Below are positions 8,242 through 16,228 of a DNA stretch of 64,000 nucleotides, one piece after another. The translations under genes were made by a program, and so were the position numbers. Source of the DNA: an uncultured Collinsella sp. (GTDB taxonomy: Bacteria > Actinomycetota > Coriobacteriia > Coriobacteriales > Coriobacteriaceae); the NCBI GenBank assembly GCA_902470765.1, contig CABRHW010000008.1, positions 29,726-93,725 on the forward strand, given 5' to 3'. The notes below the pieces were generated by a model. That model saw only the letters and a list, made by a program, of their open reading frames with translations, ran no database searches and was not told the origin of the DNA. How positions within the stretch are numbered: position 1 is the stretch's first letter; each line of letters begins with the position of its first letter.

Positions 8242-8532
8242 ATGAGAACGGTGACAACGATTAAAAAGCTGGATGGGCGCATCAGGCTCAAACCGTCGGA
8301 AGTCGCTTTCTCGGAGCGCACGGTTTTCGATCCCGCCGAGATAGGGAAGGCCCTTAGGCTCAGAAGGCGTGAGCTCGGTTTGACTCAACGTGACGTCGCG
8401 ACTATGACGGGTCGCAGCCTTCGTGTGATTGGTGATATCGAACGGGGGCGGACAACGGTCGAAATTGGTGTCATTTTCGATTACGCCTCCATCGTGGATA
8501 TTGATTTTATTCTGAAGGTGAGGGGGAAGTAA
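8242..8532 (+). CDS. hipB: HipB-like antitoxin, XRE-family repressor
   Basis: A 96-residue protein, ATG 8242 with GGAGG (8233-8237) just upstream; an in-frame ATG at 8182 lies inside operator 2 and is rejected. Residues about 35-90 form a Cro/CI-type helix-turn-helix: IGKALRLRRRELGLTQRDVATMTGRSLRVIGDIERGRTTVEIGVIFDY. Position ahead of a HipA kinase and the 1-nt overlap (TAATG) identify it as the antitoxin that binds HipA and represses its own promoter. The N-terminal 30 residues (VTTIKKLDGRIRLKPSEVAFSERTVF) precede the HTH and are an unusual extension compared with E. coli HipB, which has its extension at the C-terminus. Confidence 0.88.
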   Translation: MRTVTTIKKLDGRIRLKPSEVAFSERTVFDPAEIGKALRLRRRELGLTQRDVATMTGRSLRVIGDIERGRTTVEIGVIFDYASIVDIDFILKVRGK

Positions 8533-9824
8533 TGGATGGCACGCTGTTCGTTCACCGTGAGTTTAATGGGTCTTACCAGCTGGTTGGCATATTGGAGGAA
8601 CATGCGGGGTTTCCGGCATTCACCTATAGCCCCAAATATCTCGAGAGCGGTGATGCGGCGCCGATTTCGATCTCGCTGCCGTTGTCGGCCGAGACATTTA
8701 GTCCGGACGCAACGGGCTCCTTTTTCTCTGGCATCATTCCGGAGGGGCAGCTCAACAGGGACCTTGAGAAAAGGGCGCGAGCGGAACGCGGAGATTACTT
8801 CAAGGTGCTCAATTTAGTCCGCGATGAACCTGTCGGCGCTCTGGTTTTGACGCGAGAGCCTTCGGCCGACAGTCTCGAAATGGGCTATGAAGAGATAGGT
8901 GAGAAACGGCTAAGCGGGCTGGCATACGCGCCGGCGGAGGTTGCTTTTGATTTAGCGCTAGAGAGTCGAATCTCCCTTGCAGGTGCTCAGGCGAAGGTCG
9001 GTCTCTACCATACGGGCGATGACCCATGTGGCGGATGGTACCTGCCTCATGGAGCGGCCCCATCCACGCACATTCTCAAGGCGGGATCGAAAACGTTCCC
9101 GGGTGAGACGGTGTGCGAAGCGATGCGCGTGAGAGCCGCCTCTCTGATGGACCTATCGGCCGAAGAGTGTTTTCTTGTCCGAGTTGAGGATGCCGAGCCA
9201 ATTATCGCCGTGAAGCGATTTGACCGAGTAACGCCTGATGCTGGACGCTCGGTTGACGGATTGCCAATTCCGTACCGTTTGCACCAGGAAGATGTTTGTC
9301 AGGCCAAGGGCATCTCGCGTGAGCTTAAATATGAGCCCACGGGCGCCAATTACCTGGGGCTTATCGTCGATGCAGTGCGAAGGGCGTCGACGAATCAAAT
9401 GGAGGACAGGTTCCTTGTCGGCTATAACCAGCTGTTCGACTATGCCGTAGGTAACTGCGATAACCATCTAAAGAACTGGTCGCTCGTATGGGACGAAAGT
9501 TGGAAGCAGGTGAGGTTGGCGCCGCTCTACGACGTGCTGTGTACAACGGTTTACCCCAGTCTCGTTCGTGAGATGGGCGTCTCGTTTGGTGGGAGCCGCA
9601 AGATTGACGACGTAACGCGCGGGTCGGTGATGAGCCAAATGGTTGGGGCGGGTTTGCCCGGGGGAATTGTTGCCGGAATGATTGCTGATACCTGCAATGA
9701 GGTTCCAGACGCGCTAAGAGATGTCGCGCGCGGTCTCAAAGAAGAGGGTTTTTCCGAGGCGGAGGTAATGTTCGAGAAGATCATTCCAGAAGTGCAAGCG
9801 CGTCTAAGCAGGATCGCCTTATAA
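8532..9824 (+). CDS. hipA: HipA-like serine/threonine kinase toxin
   Basis: A 430-residue HipA-family kinase; E. coli HipA phosphorylates glutamyl-tRNA synthetase and causes growth arrest and persistence. Key features seen: the Gly-rich motif SLAGAQAKVG near 150, ATP-binding K183 in THILK, VKRFDR near 223, HQEDVCQA near 247, the catalytic loop YAVGNCDNHLKN with D310 and N315, and metal-binding D334 in LAPLYDVL. These positions match the E. coli protein closely (K181, D309, N314, D332), so the kinase should be active. The start codon overlaps the hipB stop, giving translational coupling. An N-terminal HipA_N domain (about 1-110) precedes the kinase core. The protein target here is unknown. Confidence 0.92.
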   Translation: MDGTLFVHREFNGSYQLVGILEEHAGFPAFTYSPKYLESGDAAPISISLPLSAETFSPDATGSFFSGIIPEGQLNRDLEKRARAERGDYFKVLNLVRDEPVGALVLTREPSADSLEMGYEEIGEKRLSGLAYAPAEVAFDLALESRISLAGAQAKVGLYHTGDDPCGGWYLPHGAAPSTHILKAGSKTFPGETVCEAMRVRAASLMDLSAEECFLVRVEDAEPIIAVKRFDRVTPDAGRSVDGLPIPYRLHQEDVCQAKGISRELKYEPTGANYLGLIVDAVRRASTNQMEDRFLVGYNQLFDYAVGNCDNHLKNWSLVWDESWKQVRLAPLYDVLCTTVYPSLVREMGVSFGGSRKIDDVTRGSVMSQMVGAGLPGGIVAGMIADTCNEVPDALRDVARGLKEEGFSEAEVMFEKIIPEVQARLSRIAL

Positions 9825-9848
9825 CAAAAACGTGCCGCCCAAACAAAA

Positions 9849-9874
9849 CGTGCCGCCCCAATCGGGGCGGCACG
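9849..9874 (+). terminator. Terminator after hipA
   Basis: CGTGCCGCCCC-AATC-GGGGCGGCACG is a perfect 11-bp stem, followed by CATCTTTCTT. The left arm is partly duplicated just upstream (AACGTGCCGCCC near 9829-9840), a tandem copy of one terminator arm. Confidence 0.75.
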
Positions 9875-9919
9875 CCATCTTTCTTATCAGCCAACTCGCT
9901 GAAGTAAGGCTGCGAAGGC

Positions 9920-10004
9920 GCAAGGCCGGGAGGGGTTATCTAAGCCGACATCCCGCAGCCGCGAAGCGGCGAGGACGTCGGCGTGATAACCCCGCAGGCC
10001 TTGC
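9920..10004. repeat. 85-bp interrupted palindrome
   Basis: Successive arms fold on each other: GCAAGGCC (9920-9927) with GGCCTTGC (9997-10004), GGGGTTATC with GATAACCCC, GCCGAC with GTCGGC, and GCCGC-GAA-GCGGC at the tip. It lies 16 bp from the stop of the minus-strand stress-protein gene and could be its terminator or processed 3' end. Confidence 0.7.
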
Positions 10005-10020
10005 ACCGACGGGAAGGAAC

Positions 10021-10458
10021 CTACTTCACGACCAAGATGTCGCAGTCCGTATTGCGCAGCAGGAACGTCGAAATCGAGCCCAGTAGCGCGTACTTAATTG
10101 AGGACAGGCCGCGGGCGCCGCAGAGCACCAGATCGGGCTTGACCACGTCGAGCATCTCATCCTTGAGCGTCTCACGAATGCGGCCGGTACGAATCATGAC
10201 CTCGACCTCGGGAATGTCGGGATTGGCCTTGGCCTCCTCGAGCTGCTTGGCGATGGAGTTGTTAAAGGCCTCCTCCAAGCCGTTGACCAGGTCGACCGGA
10301 TAGGAACCGGCACTCTCGAGCGCGGTGGAGTCGATGACGTGGCCGATGATCAGCTTAGCGCCGTTGTTCGCGGCGACCTTGATGGCGCGTGCGAGCACAA
10401 AATCCTGCTGCTCAGTACCGTCGAGTGAAACAAATACCTTGGTGTAGCCCTCGTTCAT
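10021..10458 (-). CDS. Universal stress protein (UspA family)
   Basis: A 145-residue single-domain Usp. The N-terminal strand KVFVSLDGTEQQDFVLARAIKVA and the C-terminal LVLCGARGLSSIKYALLGSISTFLLRNTDCDILVVK carry the family signature; the G-x2-G-x9-G-S/T ATP-binding pattern is recognisable as GARGLSSIKYALLGSIS, so nucleotide binding is likely. The family responds to starvation and stress; its exact role here is unknown. ATG 10458 has AAGGAGG at ideal spacing. It is transcribed divergently from uppP and ends beside an 85-bp palindrome. Confidence 0.92.
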   Translation of the reverse strand: MNEGYTKVFVSLDGTEQQDFVLARAIKVAANNGAKLIIGHVIDSTALESAGSYPVDLVNGLEEAFNNSIAKQLEEAKANPDIPEVEVMIRTGRIRETLKDEMLDVVKPDLVLCGARGLSSIKYALLGSISTFLLRNTDCDILVVK

Positions 10459-10706
10459 GGTTTCCTCCTTGGTCTATCGCACGGGCGCGGGGCTCGTGCG
10501 TCGGGCGGGCGCGGGCGCGTTGGCCGCCGGACACTTTATCTTGTTGCAGTTATACCCAAGGATTCGGATTTGACCGCTTGCAATTCTGTGAACGGGCGAG
10601 TTTTTTGGTAAGGGTAGGCGCAGGTGCGCCGCCAACGGTTGATAATGGGACATCGCCCGCACCGTCCGCAGAACAATATCGGCGGGTGTCTAACGAGGGG
10701 GTCCCT

Positions 10707-11687
10707 TTGGATATCATCGAGCTTCTAAAATCTGCCTTCATGGGCCTGGTCGAGGGCATCACCGAATGGCTGCCTGTTTCGTCGACCGGTCACATGATCT
10801 TGGTGGACGAGTTCGTCAAGATGAACGTGAGTGAGACGTTCTGGAATATGTTCCTGGTCGTGATTCAGCTTGGCGCCATTTTGGCTGTCTGCGTCCTGTT
10901 CTTCTACGACCTTAACCCGTTTTCTCCCAGCAAGGGCAAGGAGGGCCGTCGCGACACCTGGGTGCTGTGGGGCAAGATTGTGCTCGGCTGCATTCCCGCC
11001 GCGGCGATCGGTCTGCCGCTCAACGACTGGATGGAGGAGCATTTCTACAATGCTCCCGTCGTGGCGTTGGCGCTCATTGTGTACGGCGTGCTGTTTATCG
11101 TGATTGAGAACTGGCGCGCGAACAAGCGCGAGGAAATGGCCGTTGCCGGTTCGTTTGGTTCGCGTGCTGTGGTGGCGGGCGGACGTCCCGCCGGTGCGCA
11201 CTTTGCGGCGCCCGCCGCGGCTACCGCTGAGGATGAGGACGATGACGAGAATTTGGACTTTGGCTCCATCGCCACGCTCGAGGACCTGAGTTGGAAGACT
11301 GCGCTGGGTATCGGCTGCTTCCAGGTGCTTTCGCTGGTGCCTGGTACGTCTCGTTCCGGTTCTACCATCATCGGTGGCCTGCTTTTGGGCTGCACGCGTT
11401 CGGTGGCGTCCAAGTTTACGTTCTTCCTGGCCATCCCTGTCATGTTTGGCGCGAGTGCGCTCAAACTGGTCAAGTACTTCATCAAGGGCGGTACGTTCGG
11501 CGCCAACGAGGTCGCAATCTTGGGCGTGGGCTGTGTTGTGGCCTTTGTGGTTTCGCTCATCGCCATCAAGTGGCTCATGGGCTTCGTCCGCCGTCACGAC
11601 TTTAAGTGCTTCGGTGTTTACCGCATCATCCTGGGCATCGTGGTGCTCTCGTACTTCTTTGTCCTGGAGCCGATGCTCGGCCTGTAA
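10707..11687 (+). CDS. uppP: Undecaprenyl-diphosphatase with acidic cytoplasmic insert
   Basis: This polytopic membrane enzyme recycles undecaprenyl pyrophosphate to the monophosphate carrier for cell-wall synthesis and gives bacitracin resistance. Both family signatures are intact: GLVEGITEWLPVSSTGHMIL near residues 11-30 and PGTSRSGSTIIGGLLLG near 211-227. The start is TTG 10707 (DIIELLKSAFMG), supported by ACGAGGGGG five bases upstream; the frame is open further up without homology. The protein is 326 residues against about 270 for the family. The excess is one block at residues 135-192, Ala-rich then acidic (DEDDDENLD), placed between membrane segments. Its role is unknown. Confidence 0.93.
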   Translation: MDIIELLKSAFMGLVEGITEWLPVSSTGHMILVDEFVKMNVSETFWNMFLVVIQLGAILAVCVLFFYDLNPFSPSKGKEGRRDTWVLWGKIVLGCIPAAAIGLPLNDWMEEHFYNAPVVALALIVYGVLFIVIENWRANKREEMAVAGSFGSRAVVAGGRPAGAHFAAPAAATAEDEDDDENLDFGSIATLEDLSWKTALGIGCFQVLSLVPGTSRSGSTIIGGLLLGCTRSVASKFTFFLAIPVMFGASALKLVKYFIKGGTFGANEVAILGVGCVVAFVVSLIAIKWLMGFVRRHDFKCFGVYRIILGIVVLSYFFVLEPMLGL

Positions 11688-11704
11688 CTTGGTTGACGCT
11701 GCGT

Positions 11705-11800
11705 GGCGGCCAGAGCGACAACTTGTCATTCAAAGAGGGCGGCATGACCAAAAGGTCTATGCCACCCTCTTTTCATGTCAATTTGTTCGCTCTGGCCGCC
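11705..11800. terminator. Nested foldback with terminator core (after uppP)
   Basis: Inner stem AAAGAGGGCGGCATGAC (from 11732) pairs with GGTCTATGCCACCCTCTTTT (to 11772), with small mismatches. Around it GGCGGCCAGAGCGACAA (11705-11721) is inverted at TTGTTCGCTCTGGCCGCC (11783-11800). The inner part is a good bidirectional terminator. Confidence 0.7.
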
Positions 11801-11837
11801 GCTCGCTGCTGCTGCCATGACATCGGTGGCTCCGTGA

Positions 11838-11895
11838 TTGGTGCATCGGGGGTCAGGTTTCTTTGCACCAACGTGGTACAGACTAACTTGACCCC
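11838..11895. repeat. GGTGCA-GGGGTCAGGTT repeat, copy 1
   Basis: TTGGTGCA (11838-11845) pairs with TGCACCAA (11864-11871) while GGGGTCA just inside pairs with TGACCCC (11889-11895), an interleaved order. The sequence from GGTGCA to CACCAAC is nearly identical to 22118-22148. Confidence 0.6.
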
Positions 11896-11952
11896 ATTGC
11901 GCCAAATCCGCTGGGGCGTGCCTGATGGCGGCGCACGGAGTCGTGGTGTGAT

Positions 11953-11983
11953 TTGCGTCGGTGTCCGCGCGGCTCGGTATACT
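11953..11983 (+). promoter_or_regulatory. Candidate pcrA promoter
   Basis: TTGCGT (11953-11958) and TATACT (11978-11983) with 19-bp spacing, 62 bp before the pcrA ATG. Confidence 0.4.
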
Positions 11984-12044
11984 GGTACGGCTCAAACTAT
12001 GGCGCTGCCCGCAGGCGCGCCGTCCGTCAGATGAGGAGTCGCCC

Positions 12045-14939
12045 ATGACCCAGCCCCTGCCCTGGGAAAAGAACACTGCTGCGCCCGTGCCGCCCGCGCC
12101 GGAACCCGTGCCGCTCGATGCGTACACCGCCCCCGCCGCGCCGGAGCCCGAGCTCGTTCCGCTCGACATCTACGACGCCCCGGCTCCGACGCCCAAACCC
12201 GCCAAGCCGCTCGTCGATATCGATAGCCTGAATCCCGCCCAGCGCGAGGCGGTCTTGACCACCGAGGGTCCGTTGCTGGTGCTCGCCGGCGCCGGTTCGG
12301 GTAAGACTCGCGTCTTGACCTTCCGAATCGCACATATGCTCAGCGACCTGGGTGTTAAGCCTTGGCAGGTTCTTGCCATCACGTTTACCAACAAGGCCGC
12401 GGCCGAGATGCGTGAGCGTCTGGCAGCGCTCATCCCCAGTGGCACCCGCGGCATGTGGGTGTGCACCTTCCACGCCATGTGCGTGCGCATGCTGCGCGAG
12501 GACGCCGACCTGCTGGGCTACACCGGTCAGTTCACCATCTACGATGATGACGACTCGAAGCGTATGGTGCGCGACATTATGCAGGCGCTCGGCATTGAGC
12601 AAAAGCAGTTCCCCATCAACATGATCCGCAGCAAGATCAGCTCGGCAAAAAACGCTATGATCGGGCCCGAGGACATGCTCAAATCCGCCGACAGCCCTAA
12701 TGACAAAAAGGCCGCGCAGGTCTACCTGGAGCTGGAGCGCCGCCTGCGCGCCGCCAATGCGATGGACTTCGACGACCTGCTCGTGCGCGCGCTCGAGCTG
12801 CTGCGCACCCGCCCCGAGGTGCTCGAAAAGTACCAGGAGCGCTTTCGCTACATTAGCGTCGACGAGTATCAGGACACCAACCACGTCCAGTACGAGATCG
12901 CCAACCTGCTGGCCGCCAAGTACCAAAATCTCATGGTCGTGGGCGACGACGACCAGTCCATTTATAGCTGGCGTGGCGCCGACATCACCAATATCCTGGA
13001 TTTTGAGAAGGACTTTAAAGACTGCAAGACCGTCAAACTGGAGCAGAACTACCGCTCCACGGGTCATATCCTGAGCGCCGCCAACGCCGTGGTGCGCCAT
13101 AACTCGCAGCGCAAGGACAAGCGCCTGTTTACGGCGGAGGGCGACGGCGAGAAGATCCAGGCCTTCCAGGCGAGCGACGAGCGCGACGAGGGCCGCTGGA
13201 TTGCCGGCGAGATCGAAAAGCTGCATGCCAAGGGTACGAGCTACGACGACATCGCCGTGTTCTACCGCACCAACGCCCAGTCGCGCATTCTCGAAGATAT
13301 GTTCCTGCGCGCGGGCGTGCCCTACAAGATCGTGGGCGGCACGCGATTCTTCGACCGTGCCGAGATCCGCGACGTTATGGCATACCTCAAGATGATCGTG
13401 AACCCGGCCGACGAGATGAGCGTCAAGCGCGTCATCAATACGCCGCGCCGCGGTATCGGCTCCACCTCGATCCAAAAGATTGAGCAGCTGGCGCGCGACA
13501 ACCGTTGCTCGTTCTTCCAGGCCTGTGAGATCGCGTGCGCCGAGACCGGCATGTTTAGCGCCAAGGTGCGCACTGGCCTGTCGAGCTTTGTGTCGCTGGT
13601 GCGCGAGGGTCGCCGCATGGACGGCGAGCTCAAGGACGTCGTCGAGATGATTGTCGACAAGACGGGCCTGCTGCAGGCCTTCCGCGCCGAGGGCACCATG
13701 GAGTCCGAGAGCCGTGCCGAGAACATCCAGGAATTCTTGGGCGTCGCCGCCGAATTTGAAGAGACGCACGAGGATATCGAGGGTACGCTTGAGAGCTTGG
13801 AAGAGCTGCGCGCAGCCGGTGTTGCTGACGTGCCTGCCGAGCCCGAGTCTGTCGTGGTGAGTGCGCCCGCGCCCGAGCCGGGACCGTCCGCACCGGCATC
13901 CTCGTTTGAGGCACTCGTCGGCGCGCGCGATGCCGCAGGTTCCAATCCGCTCGATAGCCTAGCCGCCCCGGCGCTCTCGCCGCAGGATGCCCTGGCTGCT
14001 GCCATCGCGGGTAACGCCTATGCCGCGCCGACGGAGCTACCGGCGGGCGCCGTGCATGCCGACGAGATCGAGCGCACCTACGGTCCGCTCACCTGTAAGG
14101 CGCTGCCCGCTCTCATGGAGTGGCTTGCCCTGCGCTCCGACTTGGATTCTTTGGCAGGCGAGACGCATGCCATTACCATGATGACCATCCACTCCGCCAA
14201 GGGCCTGGAGTTCCCCGCGGTGTTCGTGGCCGGCATGGAGGAGGGCATCTTCCCGCACGTGCACGACTTTGGCGGCAGCGATGACCCGGGCAAGCTCGAG
14301 GAGGAGCGTCGCCTGGCCTACGTTGCCATCACGCGTGCCCGTAAGCGACTGTTCTTGACCTATGCGGCCACACGTCGCACCTACGGTTCGACCTCTGCCA
14401 ACCCGCGCTCGCGCTTCCTCAACGAGATTCCGTTTGAGGATATCGAGTTTAGCGGTATCGGCTCTGCCGGTTTTGAGGGCACGGGCTGGGAGAAGCGCGG
14501 CGACCGTCACGGCACCTTTGGCTCGGGCATGGGCTCGGATATGTATGGCGGCAAGGTGTTTGGCTCGCATACGCGCTCGACCGGCGGTTCCGGTTCGCGC
14601 GGCGGATCGAGCTTTGACGACTTCTTTGGCGGCAGCAGCTACGGGACCGAGCGCCATCGTGGGGTTTCGCCCGATGCCGGCCGTGTTGCCTCGACCTTTG
14701 GCTCGGGCGCGCCGCGAGCCAAAAAGCCCTCGTCCAAGGTGTCCCCGACGGTGGAGCGCAAGGTCGATCGCGCCAGCGCATCGCAGGACTTTGCCGCGGG
14801 CGATACCGTGAGCCACAAGACCTTTGGCACGGGTACCGTGATCTCGGTCGCCGGAGACATGATCGAGGTCCAATTCGAAAAGACCGGCCAGACCAAAAAG
14901 CTGATGAAGGGTTTTGCACCGATCGTCAAGCTGTCGTAA
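12045..14939 (+). CDS. pcrA: UvrD/PcrA-type DNA helicase
   Basis: A 964-residue superfamily 1A 3'-5' helicase acting in repair, replication and removal of proteins from DNA. ATG 12045 follows GAGGAG. After a Pro/Ala-rich lead, the helicase motifs appear in order: Q motif LNPAQREAV, Walker A GAGSGKT, Ia TFTNKAAAEMRERL, Walker B VDEYQDTN, motif III DDDQSIYSWRGAD, IV LEQNYRS, V MTIHSAKGLEFPAVFVAGMEEGIFP, and VI EERRLAYVAITRARKRL. It is longer than the usual 720-750 residues because of a Pro/Ala-rich insert near residues 600-680 inside the 2B/2A region and a Gly/Ser-rich linker before the C-terminal Tudor-like domain (GDTVSHKTFGTGTVISVAGDMIEVQF), which in PcrA binds RNA polymerase. Confidence 0.95.
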   Translation: MTQPLPWEKNTAAPVPPAPEPVPLDAYTAPAAPEPELVPLDIYDAPAPTPKPAKPLVDIDSLNPAQREAVLTTEGPLLVLAGAGSGKTRVLTFRIAHMLSDLGVKPWQVLAITFTNKAAAEMRERLAALIPSGTRGMWVCTFHAMCVRMLREDADLLGYTGQFTIYDDDDSKRMVRDIMQALGIEQKQFPINMIRSKISSAKNAMIGPEDMLKSADSPNDKKAAQVYLELERRLRAANAMDFDDLLVRALELLRTRPEVLEKYQERFRYISVDEYQDTNHVQYEIANLLAAKYQNLMVVGDDDQSIYSWRGADITNILDFEKDFKDCKTVKLEQNYRSTGHILSAANAVVRHNSQRKDKRLFTAEGDGEKIQAFQASDERDEGRWIAGEIEKLHAKGTSYDDIAVFYRTNAQSRILEDMFLRAGVPYKIVGGTRFFDRAEIRDVMAYLKMIVNPADEMSVKRVINTPRRGIGSTSIQKIEQLARDNRCSFFQACEIACAETGMFSAKVRTGLSSFVSLVREGRRMDGELKDVVEMIVDKTGLLQAFRAEGTMESESRAENIQEFLGVAAEFEETHEDIEGTLESLEELRAAGVADVPAEPESVVVSAPAPEPGPSAPASSFEALVGARDAAGSNPLDSLAAPALSPQDALAAAIAGNAYAAPTELPAGAVHADEIERTYGPLTCKALPALMEWLALRSDLDSLAGETHAITMMTIHSAKGLEFPAVFVAGMEEGIFPHVHDFGGSDDPGKLEEERRLAYVAITRARKRLFLTYAATRRTYGSTSANPRSRFLNEIPFEDIEFSGIGSAGFEGTGWEKRGDRHGTFGSGMGSDMYGGKVFGSHTRSTGGSGSRGGSSFDDFFGGSSYGTERHRGVSPDAGRVASTFGSGAPRAKKPSSKVSPTVERKVDRASASQDFAAGDTVSHKTFGTGTVISVAGDMIEVQFEKTGQTKKLMKGFAPIVKLS

Positions 14940-14946
14940 TCCCGGC

Positions 14947-15076
14947 GGACCTGGGCGGGCGTATGGGGCAACATCGCCTGCTCGGGCAGTCCTGCGCAAG
15001 ACGGAGGCCACATTAAGTGGCCTCCTTTGCGTGCGGAACTCGCGATCGATGTTGCCCCATACGCCCGCCCAGGTCC
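14947..15076. repeat. Perfect 30-bp inverted repeat enclosing a second stem
   Basis: Arms 14947-14976 and 15047-15076 are exact reverse complements over 30 bp (left begins GGACCTGGGCGGGCGTATGG). Between them GGAGGCCAC-ATTAA-GTGGCCTCCTTT (about 15003-15027) makes a terminator-like hairpin, the likely end of pcrA transcription. Confidence 0.85.
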
Positions 15077-15156
15077 TTGGGTAACGTTGCTGGACGAACG
15101 TCGCTTTGCTCGTTCGCTTTTTGATCTGGAGAGCCGGGTGGGCTGATGGATAGATA

Positions 15157-15200
15157 CAACAAGGGGCTCCCCCGTTGAAGAACGGGGGAGCCCCTTGTTG
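15157..15200. terminator. Perfect 20-bp bidirectional terminator hairpin
   Basis: Left arm CAACAAGGGGCTCCCCCGTT (15157-15176), loop GAAG, exact inverted arm 15181-15200. It separates the + strand pcrA from the minus-strand manA. Confidence 0.8.
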
Positions 15201-15221
15201 CGTTTTGGTTGTTGTTGCGAC

Positions 15222-16154
15222 CTAGAGGTGGCTGACGATCAGTTCCATATTGCCCTCGAGCTCGATCTTGTCCACGGTGCTCGGAGCCAGCAGGTGACTT
15301 CCCTTGTGGACGGGGTCGCCGCAGATGGTGCCTTCGCCGTCGATGACCGACAGACACATGAAGGGCCAGCGCTGGTCGAGGGTCTTGCTGCCGTCGACGC
15401 GCACGCGATCGACGGTGTAGCAGGGGTTGGACTCGAGCTCGGTCACGCCGTCCACCTCGGGCGCGGTTATCGTGCCGTCGGTCGGAGCCTGAGCATCAAA
15501 GTTTATGCAGTCGAGGCTCTGCTCAATGTGCAGGGGACGCAGTTTGCCGTCGGTGCCGGGGCGGTCGTAATCGTACAGGCGATACGTCACGTCGCACGAC
15601 TGCTGCGTTTCCAAAATGAGCGTGCCGGCCTTGATGGCGTGAACGGTACCGGAATCAATCTGGAAAAAGTCGCCCTTGTGGATCGGTACTACGTTGAGCA
15701 TGTCGTCCCAGCGGCCGTCCTTGATCATCTGTGCGGCCTCGGTGCGGTCTTTAGCGCGCTGGCCGACGATGATCGTGGCGCCGGGCCCGCAATCCAGCAC
15801 GTACCAACACTCGGTTTTACCCAGGCTGCCGTTCTCGTGCTCGGCGGCGTACTCGTCGTTGGGATGAATCTGGATCGAAAGGTCGTCCTTGGCGTCCAGA
15901 ATCTTAATGAGCAGCGGGAACTCCTTGCCCTCGCAATTGCCAAAAAGTTCACGGTGCTCGGCCCACAGCCACGACAGCGTGTGGCCGGCGTACGGTCCCT
16001 CAGCAATCTGGCAGTCGCCGTTGGGATGGGCCGAGATAGCCCAGAACTCACCGATGGGACCTTCGGGAATGTCGTAACCAAATACGGTTTCGAGCTGGCG
16101 GCCACCCCAGATCTTCTTGCGGAAGAACGGCGTCAGTTTAATCAAATCGGACAT
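15222..16154 (-). CDS. manA: Mannose-6-phosphate isomerase, class I
   Basis: A 310-residue zinc enzyme interconverting mannose-6-phosphate and fructose-6-phosphate. The cupin fold carries the metal ligands in QIHPNDEYAA (near 94), KTECWYVL (near 110) and SGTVHAI (near 168); IWGGRQL at the N-terminus is typical of the short Firmicutes-type ManA. ATG 16154 is preferred over 16160 because GGAGG would otherwise lie one base from the start. It is downstream of the GntR regulator on the same strand, separated by a strong hairpin (16177-16214), so it may be partly uncoupled. With the neighbouring PTS it suggests mannose-containing substrates are also used; that link is inference. Confidence 0.93.
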   Translation of the reverse strand: MSDLIKLTPFFRKKIWGGRQLETVFGYDIPEGPIGEFWAISAHPNGDCQIAEGPYAGHTLSWLWAEHRELFGNCEGKEFPLLIKILDAKDDLSIQIHPNDEYAAEHENGSLGKTECWYVLDCGPGATIIVGQRAKDRTEAAQMIKDGRWDDMLNVVPIHKGDFFQIDSGTVHAIKAGTLILETQQSCDVTYRLYDYDRPGTDGKLRPLHIEQSLDCINFDAQAPTDGTITAPEVDGVTELESNPCYTVDRVRVDGSKTLDQRWPFMCLSVIDGEGTICGDPVHKGSHLLAPSTVDKIELEGNMELIVSHL

Positions 16155-16176
16155 ATTCATACCTCCATTGTGTTGC

Positions 16177-16214
16177 GCGGGCGCTGCGCAAAGCAGCGCA
16201 AAACGAGCGCCCGC
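16177..16214 (-). terminator. Hairpin between GntR gene and manA
   Basis: GCGGGCGCT and AGCGCCCGC flank an inner CTGCGC/GCAGCG stem. A few T on the minus strand lie in the loop, not after it, so it may attenuate or protect rather than terminate fully. Confidence 0.45.
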
Positions 16215-16228
16215 ATGACTACAAAAAC

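Larger units (their letters stand above)
11688..12044. other. Intergenic region: nested foldback, repeat, pcrA promoter
   Basis: Contents in order: a nested palindrome (11705-11800) with a terminator-like core, a GGTGCA/GGGGTCAGG repeat (11838-11895), and the pcrA promoter. No gene is supported. Confidence 0.7.

Noticed and set aside
9829..9874. Tandem repeat or CRISPR-like array after hipA
   Set aside because: Only one terminator arm is duplicated; no spacers or further repeats. No CRISPR array was seen anywhere in the window.
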